NCBI GenBank assembly: GCA_946480485.1
Contig: CAMLJW010000026.1
Coordinates: forward strand, 1-22,578
Source: an uncultured Streptomyces sp.
Lineage (GTDB): Bacteria; Actinomycetota; Actinomycetes; Streptomycetales; Streptomycetaceae
Reading direction: 5' to 3'
Length of the DNA stretch: 22,578 bases
The notes under the pieces were generated by a model, which saw nothing but the letters and a program-made list of their open reading frames with translations, was not told the DNA's origin and searched no databases. A program made the position numbers and the translations under genes. Position 1 is the first letter of the stretch. Each line of letters opens with the position of its first letter. Positions 7,114-15,790 of the stretch are shown here, piece by piece.

Positions 7114-8454
7114 TCAGGCGGTGGTCGGGGTGAGGGTGATGTCGTGGCCGAGGGCCTTGAGTTGGCGGACGAGGTCGCGGCTCTTGCGGCCCGGGTCGAG
7201 GTTGCGGGTGTGGAAGTCGGCGCCGAGGTCTCGGTAGCGGGAGGTCGGGTCGTTCATGAGGTGCCAGACGGACACCAGGATGGAGCGGGCGACGGCGACC
7301 AGGGCTTTCATGTGGCCTCGGCGTTTGACGATGCGGCGGTAGCGGGCGCCGAGGAAGGTGTCGGTGCGTGCGGCGGAGATCGCGGCTTCGCCGAGGGCGC
7401 CGCGGAGCCAGGGGTTGCCCTTGCCGGTGGGGCCGGAGGTGTTCTTGTTTCCGGACTGGAGGGTGCGTGGGGAGAGTTTCGCCCAGGACACGAGATGGCC
7501 GGCGGTGGGGAAGACCGTCATGTCCGGGCCGATCTCGGCGAGGATGACCTGTGCGGTGCTGGGGCCGACGCCGGGGATCTCGTCGAGGCGCTCGGTGTCG
7601 GTGATCGGCATCAGGGTGCCTTGTCCGGGTCCTTCGTCGTCCTCAGTGGTGGACAGCTCGCTCAGGCGCAGGGTGATCCGGGCGGTGAACTTGTCGATGT
7701 GCACGGTGAGGTAGTCGACGGTGTCCAGCAGCATCCGGCACATGAATGCGTGGTGTTCTTCGAATCGGCCGGTCAGGGCCTCGGCCAGGGTGCTGTGGCT
7801 GGCCTTGATGGTGCCGTGGGCCAGGTCCGCCAGGGCCTTGGGGCTGCGCTCGCCCGCGATCAGTGCCTCCAGCATCGCGCGTCCGGAGACGCCGAAGATG
7901 TCGGCGATCACGGTGGACAGCTTGATCTGGGCGTCCTCGAGGAGTTTCTCGGTGCGCTGCTTGTGGCGGGTGCGCTCATGGGTCATCACCGCCCGGGCCC
8001 GGGTCAGATCGCGCAGTTCACGGACCGGCTTCGGGGGCACGAACGAGGGCCGGAGCATGCCGCGTTCGGTGAGCTTGGCCAGCCAGACCGCGTCCAGGCG
8101 GTCGGTCTTGGGCCGGCCTGGGACGTTCTTGACGTCACGGGCGTTGACCAGCCAGCACTCCAGACCACGCGACTCCAGCAGAAAGAAGTACGGCTTCCAG
8201 TAGGTCGACGTCGCTTCCATGACCACCCGGGTGATGCCCTGGCAGATCAGGTGGTCGGCCAGGTCCAGGATCGCGCCGCTGGTCGCGACGGTGTTGAAGA
8301 CCCGCTGTACACGCTTACCGGGCTTGTCCTCATGCGGCACCTGCACACAGACCATGCCCGACGCCTTGGCGATGTCGATCGCCGCGACACGGGCCACGAG
8401 CTCCTCGGCCTGCTCGATCTCCTCGACGCCACCGCTGTCGCCGGTGTCCGCCAT
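7114..8454 (-). CDS. IS110-family DEDD transposase
   Basis: The 446-aa product has the IS110 architecture: an N-terminal RuvC-like DEDD domain with D27 (AAIDIAK), E80 (VVMEATSTYW), D118 and D121 (KTDRLDA), a coiled-coil-like linker, and a C-terminal Transposase_20 domain with a helix-hairpin-helix-like EIPGVGPSTAQVILAEIG and the SWAKLSP...SGNKNTSG...KGNPWLRGAL block. The serine in that block is the expected nucleophile. The start at 8454 is chosen because AGGGAG lies six bases upstream; an in-frame ATG at 8499 would extend into the predicted RNA structure. It appears full length and unbroken, so the element may still be active. IS110 enzymes are RNA-guided DNA recombinases. Confidence 0.9.
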   Translation of the reverse strand: MADTGDSGGVEEIEQAEELVARVAAIDIAKASGMVCVQVPHEDKPGKRVQRVFNTVATSGAILDLADHLICQGITRVVMEATSTYWKPYFFLLESRGLECWLVNARDVKNVPGRPKTDRLDAVWLAKLTERGMLRPSFVPPKPVRELRDLTRARAVMTHERTRHKQRTEKLLEDAQIKLSTVIADIFGVSGRAMLEALIAGERSPKALADLAHGTIKASHSTLAEALTGRFEEHHAFMCRMLLDTVDYLTVHIDKFTARITLRLSELSTTEDDEGPGQGTLMPITDTERLDEIPGVGPSTAQVILAEIGPDMTVFPTAGHLVSWAKLSPRTLQSGNKNTSGPTGKGNPWLRGALGEAAISAARTDTFLGARYRRIVKRRGHMKALVAVARSILVSVWHLMNDPTSRYRDLGADFHTRNLDPGRKSRDLVRQLKALGHDITLTPTTA

Positions 8455-8488
8455 GCGCAACTCCCTGGTATCGATCCATACGGGCCGA

Positions 8489-8632
8489 CGCCTGCCCAAG
8501 GGGCCGCGGGGGGAGCGAGAATCTGACCGGCGTGCTCGATGGCAACAGTGCGTGGCCCCTCTGCGGCCCCGGCACCAGACTGACCTACGGGCTCAACGTC
8601 CCAACGAGCTACCGGCATCGGGCGGGCAGGCG
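8489..8632 (-). ncRNA. Candidate IS110 bridge RNA region (nested stems)
   Basis: Upstream of the transposase two nested inverted repeats are visible. The outer arm CGCCTGCCC (8489-8497) pairs with GGGCAGGCG (8624-8632). Inside it, GGGGCCGC (8500-8507) pairs with GCGGCCCC (8563-8570). This leaves internal loops of about 55 nt each, the size range in which target- and donor-binding loops occur in described bridge RNAs. The structure and position are seen. The assignment as bridge RNA rests on knowledge of IS110-group elements, and the guide sequences were not mapped. Confidence 0.45.
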
Positions 8633-8718
8633 CCGCAGCCATGTTTTCACGCCCGCAAGGCGCACCCGAAGGGATCAGGGGGACTGACCTGGGTGTTCGC
8701 TACGTGACGCGATCTTCT

Positions 8719-8790
8719 TCAGGCGATGTCTCGGTATTCGTGGATGAGGCCGCCGAGGATGTCGTAGCGCTGGATCCGCTGGGCGGGGAA
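8719..8790 (-). pseudogene. C-terminal remnant of an integrase-type transposase
   Basis: The minus strand ends in RIQRYDILGGLIHEYRDIA followed by a stop at 8719-8721. The DxLGGLIHEY ending is common at the C-terminus of actinobacterial rve-type integrase-core transposases. Upstream sequence in this frame does not continue into a recognisable catalytic core, so only the tail survives. Confidence 0.45.
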
Positions 8791-8890
8791 GGGGGATAAC
8801 GTCCGGAGCTTGGTCAGCCAGACCATGGCGTGGTCGGGGCGCTCCACCCCGTGTCGGCGGCAGTCCACCCGCGGCGCGTCGGCCTCCAGG

Positions 8891-8942
8891 GCTGAAGATG
8901 TCGATGATGACGTAGGCGTGATACCAGATCCGACGCGGTCTT
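8891..8942 (-). pseudogene. Integrase-core fragment (WYHAYVIIDIFS), minus strand
   Basis: Revcomp of 8891-8927 reads WYHAYVIIDIFS, the strand that carries the first catalytic-domain aspartate in rve/DDE integrases (typically YxYVIxDIFSR). It is preceded by RPRRI in the same frame. The next residues of the domain are not found downstream on this strand but appear on the + strand at 8971, so the gene has been rearranged. Confidence 0.6.
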
Positions 8943-8970
8943 CACCTCCGACGGCATCGAGATCCTCAAG

Positions 8971-9045
8971 CGCTACATCGTCGGCCACACCGTCGAGCGG
9001 GCCGAATCGGCCGAGCGCGCCGAGGAACTGATCCGGGAGACCATT
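8971..9045 (+). pseudogene. Integrase-core fragment (RYIVGHTVERAES), plus strand
   Basis: The + strand frame from 8971 reads RYIVGHTVERAESAERAEEL then IRETI, the segment that directly follows DIFS in rve integrases. It runs to about 9045, where the sequence switches to the NRPS frame. Together with the oppositely oriented piece at 8891-8927 it reconstitutes one continuous motif, so both likely come from one transposase gene that suffered an inversion. Confidence 0.6.
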
Positions 9046-9053
9046 ACCCGCAC

Positions 9054-11440
9054 CTGCATGCCTGGACCCAGGGCCCGGGCGCCACCGCGCTGGAGGCAGA
9101 GGCCCGCCGCCCGTTCGTGCCGGGCGACGTGCTGCACCGCCTGGTGCTGTGGGATGCGAAGGCGGCCGGGGCGCTCCTGCAGATCACCGTGCACCACTGC
9201 GCCTGCGACGGGCTGAGCCTGCGCCTCCTCGTCGACGAGATCACCGCCGCCCACCAGGAGCTCGTCGGCGGACCCGCTGCGGCGACGACCCGGCGCAAGG
9301 TGCTGCCCTACCAGCCGCTGGTCACGCCGGACGAGGCGCGCGACTTCTTCACCCCTCGCCTTCAACTGGCGGACTCCTCCGTCCTGTTGGCCCCCGGCCG
9401 CAACCGGAGGCGCGCGGCTGACGACGCCGGGATTCTCGTGCCGCGCGTGCTGGACATCACCGTCTCCGAGGCCGCAGCACGCGCCAAGGAGGTCGGGGCG
9501 AGTCCGTTCGCCGTGGTGCTGGCGGGCATCGGAGCGGCGCTGTCGCGGTTCAGCGGCGAGAGCGAGGTGGCGGTGCGGGTGCCGTTCAGCCACCGTCCGC
9601 CCGCCGAGGACACCGAAGTCAGCTACCGGGTCCGCGCCCTGCCCGTGCGGCTGCCTGCCGACCGGGGCCACACCGTCGCCGCGCTGCTCGCCAGGGTGGG
9701 GGGCGAACTGCGGCAGGCCGCGGTGCACGCGGACTGGGGCGATGCCGACGCCACCTTCACCACCAAGGCCAAGCCCGCCGGTACCTCGGTGACGGTCGTG
9801 AACCAGCTCCATCCGGCCGGTCTTCTCACCCTCCATCGCCAGGCCCCGGTCGAGGCGGCCGGGCTGCGCTGGCGGCCCTATCTGTTGCCAGGCGGCACGG
9901 CCAAGTTCGACCTGAGCATCCACGTCGCAGCCGCCGCCGACGGGCGGCTGGCGCTGACCTTCGAGTACCGCGCCAACGCCGTCGATGCACCGGAACGGGA
10001 GTGGTTCGCCGACCTCGCCGCCGTCACGGTGACCGATGCCGTCACCACCGGACTCGACGAGATGACTGCGGCGCTCGGCCGAAGCAGCGGCAGCGAGGCG
10101 GCCCGCGGGCGGCGGGTGCGGCAGCGGGAGGGCCGGGTGGAAGACGCCTTCTTCGCGTACGTCACGCGGGAACCCGGTCGCATCGCCGTCGCCGACGACA
10201 CCGCGAGCGGGGCCCAGGCGGTCACCTACGCACAGGTCGCCGCCGCCTCCCTGGCCGTGGCCGAGCACCTCACCGGGCTCGGCGCCGGCCCGGGCAGGGC
10301 GATCGCGGTGCGCCTGTCGCGCGGTGCCGCGCTGATCGCCGCCGTTCACGGCGTGCTGCGCGCCCGCGGCGTGCTGCTGCTGTGCGACCCGGATCTGCCC
10401 CCGGCCCGGGCCCAGTTCATGCTCGCCGACAGCCGCGCCCACCTCCTCATCGAACCGGCGGCAGAGGACGGCCCCGACACACTGCGGGTCCTCGGGCACG
10501 TGCTGCGCGTCACCGTGCTCACCGAGCAAGCCGCTCCGGTACCGCTCGCCCGGGACGGTGCGGCAGTCGAGGCGGCGTACTTGATGTACACCTCCGGGTC
10601 CACCGGCCGCCCCAAGGGCGTCGCCGTCTCCCACGCCGGGATCATCAACCGCCTGGCGTGGATGCAGCGCGCCTTCCCGATCGGCCCGGGCAACGTGGTA
10701 CTGGCCAAGACCGCGCTCAGCTTCGACGTGTGCCTGTGGGAGCTGCTGTGGCCGTCGATGACCGGTGCGACGCTGGTCACGGCCCGGCATAGCCGGCACG
10801 CGGATCCCGGCTACCTGTGCGACGTGCTCGACCGGTACGCCGTTGACACGGTGCACTTCGTGCCCGCCATGCTCACCGCGTTCCTGGACACCGCGGCCGG
10901 TCGGCGTTTCCCGGCGCTGAAGCGGGTGTTCACCAGCGGTGAGCGGCTGCCGCTGATGCTCGCCCGCCGCGTCCACGCCCAGCTCGGCGTCTGCCTGCAC
11001 AACCTCTACGGGCCCACGGAGGCGTCGATCGACGTCACCGCCTTCACCTACCGGCCCGGTGATGGTCGGGCGTTCGTCCCGATCGGCCGGCCGGTGGACA
11101 ACACCTGCGTGCGGGTCTGCGACGAGGACGGAGCCGAAGTGCCCCTCGGGGCGGTGGGTGAACTCGTCATCGAGGGCGTGCAGGTGGCGCTGGGCTACGT
11201 GGGCGACGGCTCGCTGGACGAGGGCCGGTTCTCGGTTAACCCGGACAGCAGGCAGCGCGCCTATCGCACCGGTGACCTGGCCCGGTGGCGCTCGGGTCAG
11301 GTGCTGGAGTTCCTGGGCCGGGCCGACGACCAGGTGAAGATCAACGGACAGAGGGTGGAGCTGGCAGAGATCGATGCCGTCTTGGCCGGGCACCCGGATG
11401 TGGCAGCCGCCGCCGTCGCCGACCACGGCGAGAGCGCGGG
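9054..11440 (+). pseudogene. Decayed NRPS: truncated condensation domain plus serine-type adenylation domain
   Basis: The reading frame begins abruptly at an integrase remnant with no start codon. It opens within a condensation domain whose active-site motif HHCACDG is at 9192-9212; the N-terminal third of the domain is missing. An adenylation domain follows (about 10110-11440) with YTSGSTGRPKG, NLYGPTEASID, YRTGDLARW and FLGRADDQVKINGQRVE. Aligning by eye to GrsA/EntF gives specificity residues D-V-W-H-F-S-L-I-D, essentially the EntF serine code DVWHFSLVDK. The domain stops before the A10 lysine, and no carrier domain follows. At about 11430-11446 the frame is lost and another module begins. 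It would have been part of a peptide synthetase assembly line; in this state it cannot work. Confidence 0.85.
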
Positions 11441-13150
11441 ACGCCATGCGTCTGTCGGTCGACCACCGAACTCCGGCCGTCACCGTGCCGGATGCGCGCC
11501 GCTTCCTGAACTGCCTGGTCCACGCCGCCCATGCAGCCGCCCGGGACGTCGACGCGCCTGTAGAGGCGGACCGGCTGCCGGCCGCCGAACTCGCCCGCGC
11601 GGAGGAGGCCGGCAGGGGCACGTCGCGTACCTGGCCCGCTGAGTTGTCGCTCGCCCGCGTCGTGGACGCGCACGCCGCTGGCCGACCGGATGCGGTGGCC
11701 GTCGAGGACGGGGAGGAGTCCTACACGTACGCGGACTTGGCCGCGCTCAGCCGCTCCTACGCCCACCAGATCCGCCGGCATGCCGACGGCGCGCATCCGG
11801 TGGTGGGGGTGATGGCGTCCCGGTCGGCCCGCTACTGGGCTGCCGTGCTCGGCATCTGGCGGGCCGGCGGCACCTACGTGGCGCTCTCGCCCGGCCTTCC
11901 GGCCGAGCGCCTCCAGCAGATGACCGACCAGGCCGCCGTGCAGCTGGTCTTCCTCGACCCCCGCGACCCCGGCGAAACCACCGAGGCGCTCCCCGAGGCG
12001 GTAACCCGCCTCCCCCTGGAGGCTGTGCCTGCCGAGTCGGTGGAAGAGTTCGCCCCGCAGCCGCTGGCCGAGGCCGCGTATGTGCTGTTCACCTCCGGCT
12101 CCACCGGCCGGCCCAAGGGCGCGCGGATCGGGCCTGCTCAGATGGCCAACCACTGGTGGGCCAAGACGGACCTGCTCACCCTGGACGAGGCGTGCGTGGT
12201 GGGCCAGTCGGCACGGGCCTCGTTCGATGTGTCGATCTGGCAGTTCGCTGTGCTGTGGCTGCGCGGCGGTCGCGTCGTCGTCCTGGACGACGTGCTCCTG
12301 CTGGACCCGGCCCGCCTCTTCCAGCGGCTCGACGAGCGTGGTGTGCGGCTGTTCGAGACCGTACCCAGTCACCTGGCCGCGCTCCTGGACGCCATCGACC
12401 TGGGCACGGTGCCCTGGCCTCGGCCAGGCAGCCGGCTCGACTGCCTGATGGTGACCGGCGAGGCGGTCCCCGCCGAGGTGTGCCGCCGGTGGCTGCGCGC
12501 GGGCGGGGCACCGATCGTCAACGCCTACGGGCCCACCGAGTGCGCCGACGACATCGCCCACCAGCTCATCGACGACCCGGACATCACCGGCACGGTGCCG
12601 ATCGGCCGGCCGATCCCGAACATCGCCCTTCAGGTCACCAACGCCCACGGGCAGCCCGTCCCCCTCGGCGTGGAGGGCGAACTCCGCGTGACAGGTGCCT
12701 GCATCGGGCTCGGCTACCTCGACCCCGCCGACGAGCCCGGCCGGTTCCTGCGCAACCAGCGCCGCGAGGTGGTCGCGTACCGCACCGGTGACCGGGCCCG
12801 GTTCACCGAGAACGGTGAGCTGCTGTGGCTGGGGCGGATCGACGCCGAGGTGAAGGTCCGAGGCCGCCGGATCGAACTCGGCGACATCGAAACCCATCTT
12901 CGCACCCACCCCGCGGTGAAGGACGCGGCCGCCACCGTGGTGGGCGAGGGCGACGGACGGCTTCGCGCCGTGGTCGACCCCCGCACCGGGCACACCGTGC
13001 ACGGCGACCAGCTGCGTGCACACCTTCGGGCGCACGTGCCGGGGTGGATGCTGCCGGACGAGATCAGCCTCACGAGCGCACTGCCGCTGACGGCGCACGG
13101 CAAACTCGACCGCACCGCCCTGACCACCGACTCCTTCGCCCCACCGTCCC
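11434..13150 (+). pseudogene. Decayed NRPS: second adenylation domain, joined by deletion to the first
   Basis: In the next frame the sequence starts with MRLSVDHRTPAVTVPDARRF, which resembles the extreme C-terminal end of a condensation domain. A complete adenylation domain follows (about 11640-13130) with FTSGSTGRPKG, NAYGPTECADD, YRTGDRARF, WLGRIDAEVKVRGRRIE and A10 PLTAHGKLDR. My by-eye specificity string is D-V-W-E-M-T-A-D-D-K, which I cannot assign safely to an amino acid. A deletion has removed the end of the first A domain, a carrier domain and nearly all of a C domain. The frame closes near 13150, where coding shifts to another frame. Confidence 0.8.
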
Positions 13151-13555
13151 CGCGACCACCGCGCCGTCACCCGCCAGAAGCGCTGGGCGGCCGGCAGCGG
13201 TGGCCGAGGCCGTCGCCGAGGAGTGGGCCCAGATCACCGGCCGCGCGCCCGAGCCGGAGAGCGACTTCTTCGCCGAGGGCGGCTCGTCGCTGGACAGCGT
13301 CCGCCTCACCGCCCGCATCAGCGCCCGACTCGGCCAGCCGGTCACCGTGGCCAACCTGCTCCACGCCCCGCGCTTCGCCGACCTCATCCGCCTGATCACC
13401 CCGAACCCGGCCTCCGACACCACCGTCGTGCCGCCGACGCCGGCGGCGGTCGCCGGGGTCATCACCGCAGCCCTGGACGACCCGGACGAGCTCCTCGCCC
13501 TCGTGCCGGGCGGCCGCCTGGACGCGGCCGCGGTCGGCTACCTCACCCCCGCCCG
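13150..13555 (+). pseudogene. Decayed NRPS: carrier (PCP) domain in a shifted frame
   Basis: After A10 the protein-like reading moves to a different frame: AVAEAVAEEWAQITGRAP, then DFFAEGGSSLDSVRLTARIS, a peptidyl carrier domain with the phosphopantetheine serine in GGSSLDS. The tail (DDPDELLALVPGGRLDAAA) looks like the start of another domain but is cut at about 13552, where release-factor-3 sequence on the other strand begins. The apparent stop at 13557-13559 lies inside that foreign sequence. The frame change near 13140-13165 separates this domain from its A domain and could be a real mutation or an assembly indel. Confidence 0.75.
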
Positions 13556-13843
13556 GTAGGTGTCCTCGGAGAAGTCCGCGTGGCCGGGGGTGTCCAGCAG
13601 GTTGAGCACGCACCCGCGGTGCGCGAACTGCAGCACGGCGGCGGTGACCGAGATGCCGCGGGCCTTCTCCATCTCCATCCAGTCCGAGGCCACCCGACGC
13701 CGCCCGGCCTTGCCGTGCACCGCGCCCGCCCTGGTGATGGCGTGGGCGTGCAGGGCGAGGGCCTCGGTGAGCGTGGACTTGCCCGCGTCGGGATGGCTGA
13801 TCACCGCGAAGGTGCGCCGCCGCGCCGCCTCATGGGCCGCCAT
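13546..13843 (-). pseudogene. prfC: Truncated peptide chain release factor 3 (N-terminal stub)
   Basis: ATG 13843 opens a frame that begins [20 protein letters not shown] and contains the G1 P-loop SHPDAGKST, the [16 protein letters not shown] switch region and the G3 motif [17 protein letters not shown]. These are characteristic of RF3, the GTPase that recycles RF1/RF2 from the ribosome. Full RF3 is over 500 aa; here the homology ends right after DTYR and the frame runs four codons into NRPS sequence before a stop. Only the first ~97 codons survive, without domains II and III, so it is a non-functional stub. Real genomic prfC must be elsewhere if present. Confidence 0.85.
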
Positions 13844-14545
13844 CCCGTTACTTTCCGTGACCACACGCACCGCCTCCACACCCGCCACCGCGTTATGAGC
13901 CAGGCGAGGCGGCCGTGCGGAGAACGGACGACATGGTCCGCCGACGTCGGCCCCGGCGCAAGTCCTCGCACCGTGCATCGGCCTCGACCCGGTACGCACT
14001 CCGTGCCACAAGTTCCTCGTACCCGCTCGTCGGTTTCCGGCAACGGCACTCCCCGACTGGGCAGTTGCTCCAGGGCGTCCGGCCGACCGGTCCGTGACCT
14101 GGTCGTAGGCGGCCACGCGACCCCGCTTGTCCAGGACATGGCGCCGGATGCTCCAGCGCCTGCACAACCCCACCCTGCCCGTCCCGGCCGCTGGTGACGT
14201 GTCGTGCACCTGTCTCGACATGGTGGCGAAGCTCTTCCGCCCACCGGGACTGCAGGAAGCTGCGCTGCGCCGTCGGCGACCCGCGGGTGACGGAACTGGT
14301 GGTGTCGGCCCGTCCCCTGGCGCGGACAGCGCCGCCGCCCTGGCCTGTCACGCACACATCCCCGGCAGCCAGGGACGACCATCAACAAGCACGATCACCT
14401 TCTTCGCGGCCCCACAACAGGGGCTCCGGCTTCTGGAAATGGCATGACTGCCGATGTGGCGGCTGCTCGCCGACCGGGAACGACGCGAGCGTGACTGAGC
14501 CCGGGGTCGCCGACCTGCCGACCAGAGGAGTGGAGGTGCTCGCGC
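13844..14545. other. Non-coding or degenerate stretch before the SMR gene
   Basis: Several open frames cross this region, but none shows a recognisable domain, a good start with ribosome site, or a coherent protein-like composition. Isolated phrases on the minus strand (for example [19 protein letters not shown] around 14230-14280) hint at an old coding remnant, but I cannot name it. A hairpin GCTCGC (14465-14470) / GCGAGC (14485-14490) with a 14-nt loop lies 55 bases before the SMR start and could sit in its leader. Confidence 0.35.
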
Positions 14546-14902
14546 ATGGCCGTGGCGTGGCTGCTCGTCATCGTCGCCGGACTGTTCGAGACCGGCTTCG
14601 CGGTGAGCCTCAAGCTGTCCGATGGCTTCTCCCGGCTCTGGCCGACCATCGCGTTCTGCGTTTTCGCGCTGGCCAGCTTCGGTCTGCTGACGCTCTCGCT
14701 GAAGACGCTGGATGTCGGGCCCGCGTACGCGGTGTGGACCGGCATCGGCGCGTCGGGCACGGCGATCTACGGCATGGCCTTTCTCGGCGACCTGGTCTCC
14801 GCCCTCAAGATCACCTCGATCACCTTGGTGATCGTCGGGGTCATCGGTCTGCAGTTGTCCGGTTCCGCCAGTGAGCGCGGGGACCGCCCACCGCGGCCCT
14901 GA
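14546..14902 (+). CDS. sugE: SMR-family efflux protein, SugE/Gdx type
   Basis: The 118-aa product is a four-helix small multidrug resistance protein, a dual-topology proton-coupled exporter of the inner membrane. The essential membrane glutamate is E15 in AGLFETGFA. AYAVWTGIGASGTAIYG and the last helix LVIVGVIGLQLSG are typical, and LKLSDGFSRLWP favours the SugE/Gdx (guanidinium exporter) branch over EmrE. Helices lie at about 3-20, 31-50, 58-78 and 87-104, followed by a short basic tail. ATG 14546 is preceded by GGAGG with a 10-base spacer. SMR genes often come in pairs; only one is seen here. Substrate is inferred from subfamily resemblance. Confidence 0.85.
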   Translation: MAVAWLLVIVAGLFETGFAVSLKLSDGFSRLWPTIAFCVFALASFGLLTLSLKTLDVGPAYAVWTGIGASGTAIYGMAFLGDLVSALKITSITLVIVGVIGLQLSGSASERGDRPPRP

Positions 14903-15162
14903 CCAGCTGGTCCAGGTCGCAGCCGGGCGACATGACGGCCGGTGCGCAGGCGCCGCCCACGAACAGTGCACACTGCCGATCAGGCGGCGAAGACGACGAA
15001 CAGCGGGGTGGGCACGGGACGGCTCGCCCGCCCGTCCCAGGGGCGACGGGGTACTGTGCGGGCCGCGGCACGCGCATCCGAGGGGCGGTCGCTGGGGAGC
15101 AGAGAACAGCGGGCTGCTTCCCGGCCCTGGAGAGCGTGCCGAGGCCCCGAGGTCGCCGGCTG

Positions 15163-15489
15163 TCACAGCCGCAGCGCGCGGCGGAGAGTGGCGGTGAGTT
15201 CATCGAGCTTCGCCTCGCCCGCTGCGGGATCCGAGCGGGCGGCATCCCGGACGCAGTGCCGGGTGTGGTCGTCCAGTAGCCCGAGGGCGACTTCCTGGAG
15301 TGCGCGCGTGACGGCGCTGATCTGGGTGAGGACGTCGATGCAGTAGCGGTCCTCGTCGACCATGCGGGTCACGCCGCGGACCTGGCCCTCCACCTTGCGC
15401 AGTCGTGCCAGGTGGTCGGCCTTGTGGTCTTGGTAGCCGGGCGGTACCGGGGAGTGCTGCGGAGCGCTGGCGCCGCTCACGGTGGTCAT
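15163..15489 (-). CDS. csoR: CsoR-family copper-sensing transcriptional repressor
   Basis: The 108-aa protein has the CsoR/RcnR all-helical fold. The DNA-binding first helix reads DHLARLRKVEGQVRGVTRMV. The Cu(I) triad is C50 (DRYCIDVLTQ), H75 and C79 (LLDDHTRHCV), the exact C-H-C pattern of copper sensors. Such proteins bind a GC-rich palindrome and release it when Cu(I) binds. ATG 15489 gives the normal length; an upstream in-frame ATG at 15546 adds a non-conserved 19 residues. A perfect operator-like inverted repeat lies 75 bases upstream (15564-15582), suggesting autoregulation. The divergent neighbour encodes a His-rich membrane protein. Confidence 0.9.
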   Translation of the reverse strand: MTTVSGASAPQHSPVPPGYQDHKADHLARLRKVEGQVRGVTRMVDEDRYCIDVLTQISAVTRALQEVALGLLDDHTRHCVRDAARSDPAAGEAKLDELTATLRRALRL

Positions 15490-15563
15490 CGCCGAGTCGC
15501 CGCCTTCCGTCTGCTCGTGGCAGCCTGCTGGATGAGGCTGCGGCATCCAGTCTGCGGCCCGAT

Positions 15564-15582
15564 ACCCCTGCCTGGCAGGGGT
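15564..15582. promoter_or_regulatory. Candidate CsoR operator (perfect 9-bp inverted repeat)
   Basis: ACCCCTGCC and GGCAGGGGT form a perfect inverted repeat around a single T. Described CsoR operators have a GTATACCCC...GGGG-type dyad, and this site also has AT just before ACCCC. It lies in the divergent csoR / His-rich-protein intergenic region, 75 bases before the csoR start and ~209 before the other gene. Confidence 0.6.
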
Positions 15583-15790
15583 CTGAGGTCCCCGTCCGAG
15601 GGGCCGGTCGGCCCCGTCTGAGCTGGATGTTCACAACGGCACTGCGGCTGTGTTCGCGTCGGTGCCGGCGCTCGTGGGGCGAGGGACCTTCGGCCTGCTG
15701 CTAAGGTACTAAGCATCTATATGGATCTGTAGCTGGGTGACTGAGGGTGGAGTCCACGGAAGGACGCGCGCCAAGGCCCAGGAGGCAGAG

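Larger units (their letters stand above)
7060..8700 (-). mobile_element. IS110-family insertion sequence (approximate limits)
   Basis: The element is defined by its transposase (7114-8454, - strand) and a ~240-base non-coding leader to the right (8455-8700). IS110-group elements typically have a long 5' non-coding region containing a bridge RNA and a short 3' end, and lack long terminal inverted repeats. That matches the layout. Exact ends were not determined because IS110 elements leave no clear target duplication. Confidence 0.6.

Noticed and set aside
6907..8526. Long + strand ORF (539 aa) across the IS110 gene
   Set aside because: It is the antisense shadow of the transposase; high-GC codon bias keeps that frame open, and its composition (Gly/Ala/Val/Asp rich) is not protein-like.
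8973..11621. Long - strand ORF (882 aa) opposite the NRPS
   Set aside because: Shadow of the NRPS; no motif or start signal, and the sense strand has clear A-domain motifs.
14380..14545. Guanidine riboswitch upstream of the SMR gene
   Set aside because: SugE-type genes are often controlled by guanidine riboswitches, but I could not match the conserved cores of the guanidine-I, -II or -III classes; only a plain hairpin with a 14-nt loop is seen.
14348..15166. - strand ORF (272 aa) opposite the SMR gene
   Set aside because: No coherent domain; it runs through the SMR sense gene in reverse.
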